Positions 62,742 through 64,000 of a stretch of DNA of 64,000 nucleotides are shown one piece after another. The notes beneath the pieces were generated by a model, which saw only the letters and a list, made by a program, of their open reading frames with translations, did not search any database and had not been told where the DNA came from. The stretch lies in assembly GCA_902826245.1 (NCBI GenBank), contig CADEEA010000005.1, forward strand, positions 1-64,000, given 5' to 3'. The translations under genes and the position numbers were made by a program. This DNA is from an uncultured Alphaproteobacteria bacterium. Lineage in GTDB: Bacteria; Pseudomonadota; Alphaproteobacteria; Caulobacterales; Aquidulcibacteraceae. The first letter of the stretch is position 1, and each line of letters begins with the position of its first letter.

Positions 62742-63227
62742 TCACATCCGGGACACAAGGCTCAGCGCGCCCTGCTCCAGATTGAGCAAAAATTGCTTGC
62801 GCCCCATACCACCGCCAAAGCCCGTGAGGTTGCCGTCGGCGCCGATCACCCGGTGACAGGGGATGATGATCGCGACCGGGTTGCGGCCATTGGCGAGGCC
62901 GACCGCGCGAAACGCCTTAGGCGAGCCGATGGCGGCCGCCTGCTGTCCGTAAGTGCGAGTGGCCCCGTAGGGGATATTGGCTAGCGCGGCCCAAACCCGC
63001 TTCTGGAAGTCAGTGCCTTCCGGGGCCGTTGGTATTGTGAAAACCCTCAGCTTGGCGTCGAAATAGAGATCGAGCTCCCGGCGCGCGTGCGCCAAAACCC
63101 GATCCTCGCCGCGCGGAGACGCCGCGAGCTTGTATTTCGGCTCGTCGAATTCGAGCCCGGTGAGCGCCGCGCCGTTCGAATGCAATGTCAGCGGCCCGAC
63201 CGCACTATCGTGAATGCACGAGATCAT
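62742..63227 (-). CDS. ogt: Methylated-DNA--protein-cysteine methyltransferase
   Basis: A 161-residue suicide repair enzyme that removes methyl groups from O6-methylguanine. The acceptor Cys124 is in PVAIIIPCHRVIGADG. The helix-turn-helix FRAVGLANGRNP and the KRVWAALANIPYGATRTYG region match Ogt/Ada-C. Its ATG overlaps the stop of the upstream alkA-like gene (ATGA), so the two repair genes form an alkylation-repair operon. Confidence 0.94.
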   Translation of the reverse strand: MISCIHDSAVGPLTLHSNGAALTGLEFDEPKYKLAASPRGEDRVLAHARRELDLYFDAKLRVFTIPTAPEGTDFQKRVWAALANIPYGATRTYGQQAAAIGSPKAFRAVGLANGRNPVAIIIPCHRVIGADGNLTGFGGGMGRKQFLLNLEQGALSLVSRM

Positions 63228-64000
63228 TTTCTCGCTCCCTTACTTGCGCCGCGCCGCCATAAGCGGATCGCGGCATAGGCGCGCCATGGCCTCAGATGTT
63301 CCAAGGTCTCGCCCTTGCGGCCGAGGGCGTTGATCAAAGCGATGTCGGTGGCCGGATAGGCGTCGGGGTCGCCGAGGGCGCGCATGGCGACATACTCGAT
63401 GGTCCAGGGCCCAATGCCTGGAATTTCCGCGAGCGCGGCGCGCCCGGCGCTGATCGCGCCCCGCGCCAGCGGGAGCGTCCCCTGAGCCGCTGCAGACGCA
63501 ATCATGTGCAAGGTCTCCGCGCGCTTCTTCGGCAAGCCAATCGCGGCAATGCGCGCGGCGCCCGCGTCCGCCAAGACGTCGGCGCTCGGAAATGCTTGAG
63601 TTAGCGCATCGGGCCCCCGTTCGAGGCAATCGCCGAATTTCGCCACCAGCCGCTCAGTCAGCGTGCGCGCGCCAGCTACGGTGATTTGCTGGCCAAGAAC
63701 GGCGCGGATCACACACTCGAAGCCGTCAAGCATGCCCGGCACGCGCACGCCCGGCTCGCGTCTTACGTCCTTCTTCAGCTCTGGATCGGCCGCGAGCACG
63801 CCGTCCACAGCGCTCATCTCGGCATCCAAATCGAGCGCCCCACGCACATTGGCGACCAACGGGCGCAAGTGCGGGGCGAGATTCTCCGACAGCGTGAGCT
63901 GCAGCCCCTTCTGGCTCAGGCCGATTTCAATCCAGCCCAAAACTCCACCCAATTTGAGCACGCGCGCGTAGGTGCGCCGGTCGCAGCGCTCAACACCGGA
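63224..64000 (-). CDS. DNA-3-methyladenine glycosylase II (AlkA-like), 5'-truncated by the window edge
   Basis: At least 258 residues; the frame is open to the right edge, so the start is outside. The N-terminal AlkA_N-type part reads GVERCDRRTYARVLKLG. The catalytic helix-hairpin-helix domain has GQQITVAGARTLTERLV and IPGIGPWTIEYVAMRALGDPDAYPATD, whose final Asp is the catalytic residue. It excises alkylated bases. A longer Ada-AlkA fusion beyond the edge is possible. It is upstream of ogt (4-base overlap). Confidence 0.9.
   Translation of the reverse strand, partial: SGVERCDRRTYARVLKLGGVLGWIEIGLSQKGLQLTLSENLAPHLRPLVANVRGALDLDAEMSAVDGVLAADPELKKDVRREPGVRVPGMLDGFECVIRAVLGQQITVAGARTLTERLVAKFGDCLERGPDALTQAFPSADVLADAGAARIAAIGLPKKRAETLHMIASAAAQGTLPLARGAISAGRAALAEIPGIGPWTIEYVAMRALGDPDAYPATDIALINALGRKGETLEHLRPWRAYAAIRLWRRGASKGARK

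Overview
The window is 64 kb of GC-rich chromosome from an alphaproteobacterium, most likely in or near Caulobacterales (a Hyphomonadaceae-like lineage). The best evidence is a divK-pleD cell-cycle pair with a perfect CtrA-type box (TTAA-N7-TTAA) and an adjacent GANTC site upstream. Supporting context is hdaA beside ppk and ppx, a DUF1476 gene divergent from purC, an orphan fliN beside lipB, and a biotin-dependent propionyl-CoA carboxylase. I see no insertion sequence, prophage, CRISPR array or rRNA. The only mobile-type module is a Phd/VapC toxin-antitoxin pair. One tRNA gene (Leu-GAG) is present.

Layout. 0-5.5 kb: start of purC, DUF1476 protein, purB, an MFS permease, an orphan fliN and lipB. 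5.5-11 kb: small membrane and secreted proteins, a ParA-type ATPase with an uncharacterised partner, pccA. 11-21.5 kb: yaiI, gor, purL, phd-vapC, maoC, a PP2C-like phosphatase, oligopeptidase B, then a lipoprotein gene overlapping a trypsin-like protease gene. 21.5-29.6 kb: oligopeptide ABC transporter genes without ATPases, a sulfurtransferase/phosphatase-like protein, and an operon of an ATP-grasp-like protein, a metallo-beta-lactamase-fold hydrolase and a 2OG-Fe(II) oxygenase. 29.7-37.3 kb: acyl-CoA synthetase and VOC genes divergent from a tightly coupled marR / crotonase / acyl-CoA dehydrogenase / RidA / two-domain monooxygenase-reductase operon. The last gene has the architecture of 2-aminobenzoyl-CoA monooxygenase/reductase. 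37.3-43.4 kb: tRNA-Leu, dinB, a ROK kinase, divK-pleD, map-radC. 43.4-50.8 kb: sppA, a membrane-anchored metallo-hydrolase, arsR-SRPBCC, rnd, a TonB-dependent receptor, DUF3297. 50.8-57.6 kb: ppx, ppk, hdaA, a DUF2066 protein and divergent purM. 57.6-64 kb: a 526-base structured non-coding stretch, GST, a nucleoside transporter, a DUF2339-type membrane protein, ogt and a truncated alkA-like gene.

How the genes fit together. purC, purB, purL and purM are separate steps of purine synthesis but are dispersed. Polyphosphate synthesis and breakdown (ppk, ppx) sit in line with the replication regulator hdaA. DivK and PleD link the CtrA cell-cycle circuit to cyclic-di-GMP. The 32-37 kb operon looks like a CoA-dependent aromatic (anthranilate-type) degradation module.

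The window also holds several convincing cis-acting palindromes: nested operators of phd-vapC, a twin operator between sppA and a hydrolase gene, a Fur-like box at the TonB receptor and an ArsR operator. The most unusual loci are the lipoprotein/protease overlap with a GC-dinucleotide tract, the ParA/partner pair, the ATP-grasp/hydrolase/oxygenase operon and the structured region after purM. Functions are inferred from reading alone; no database search was run.
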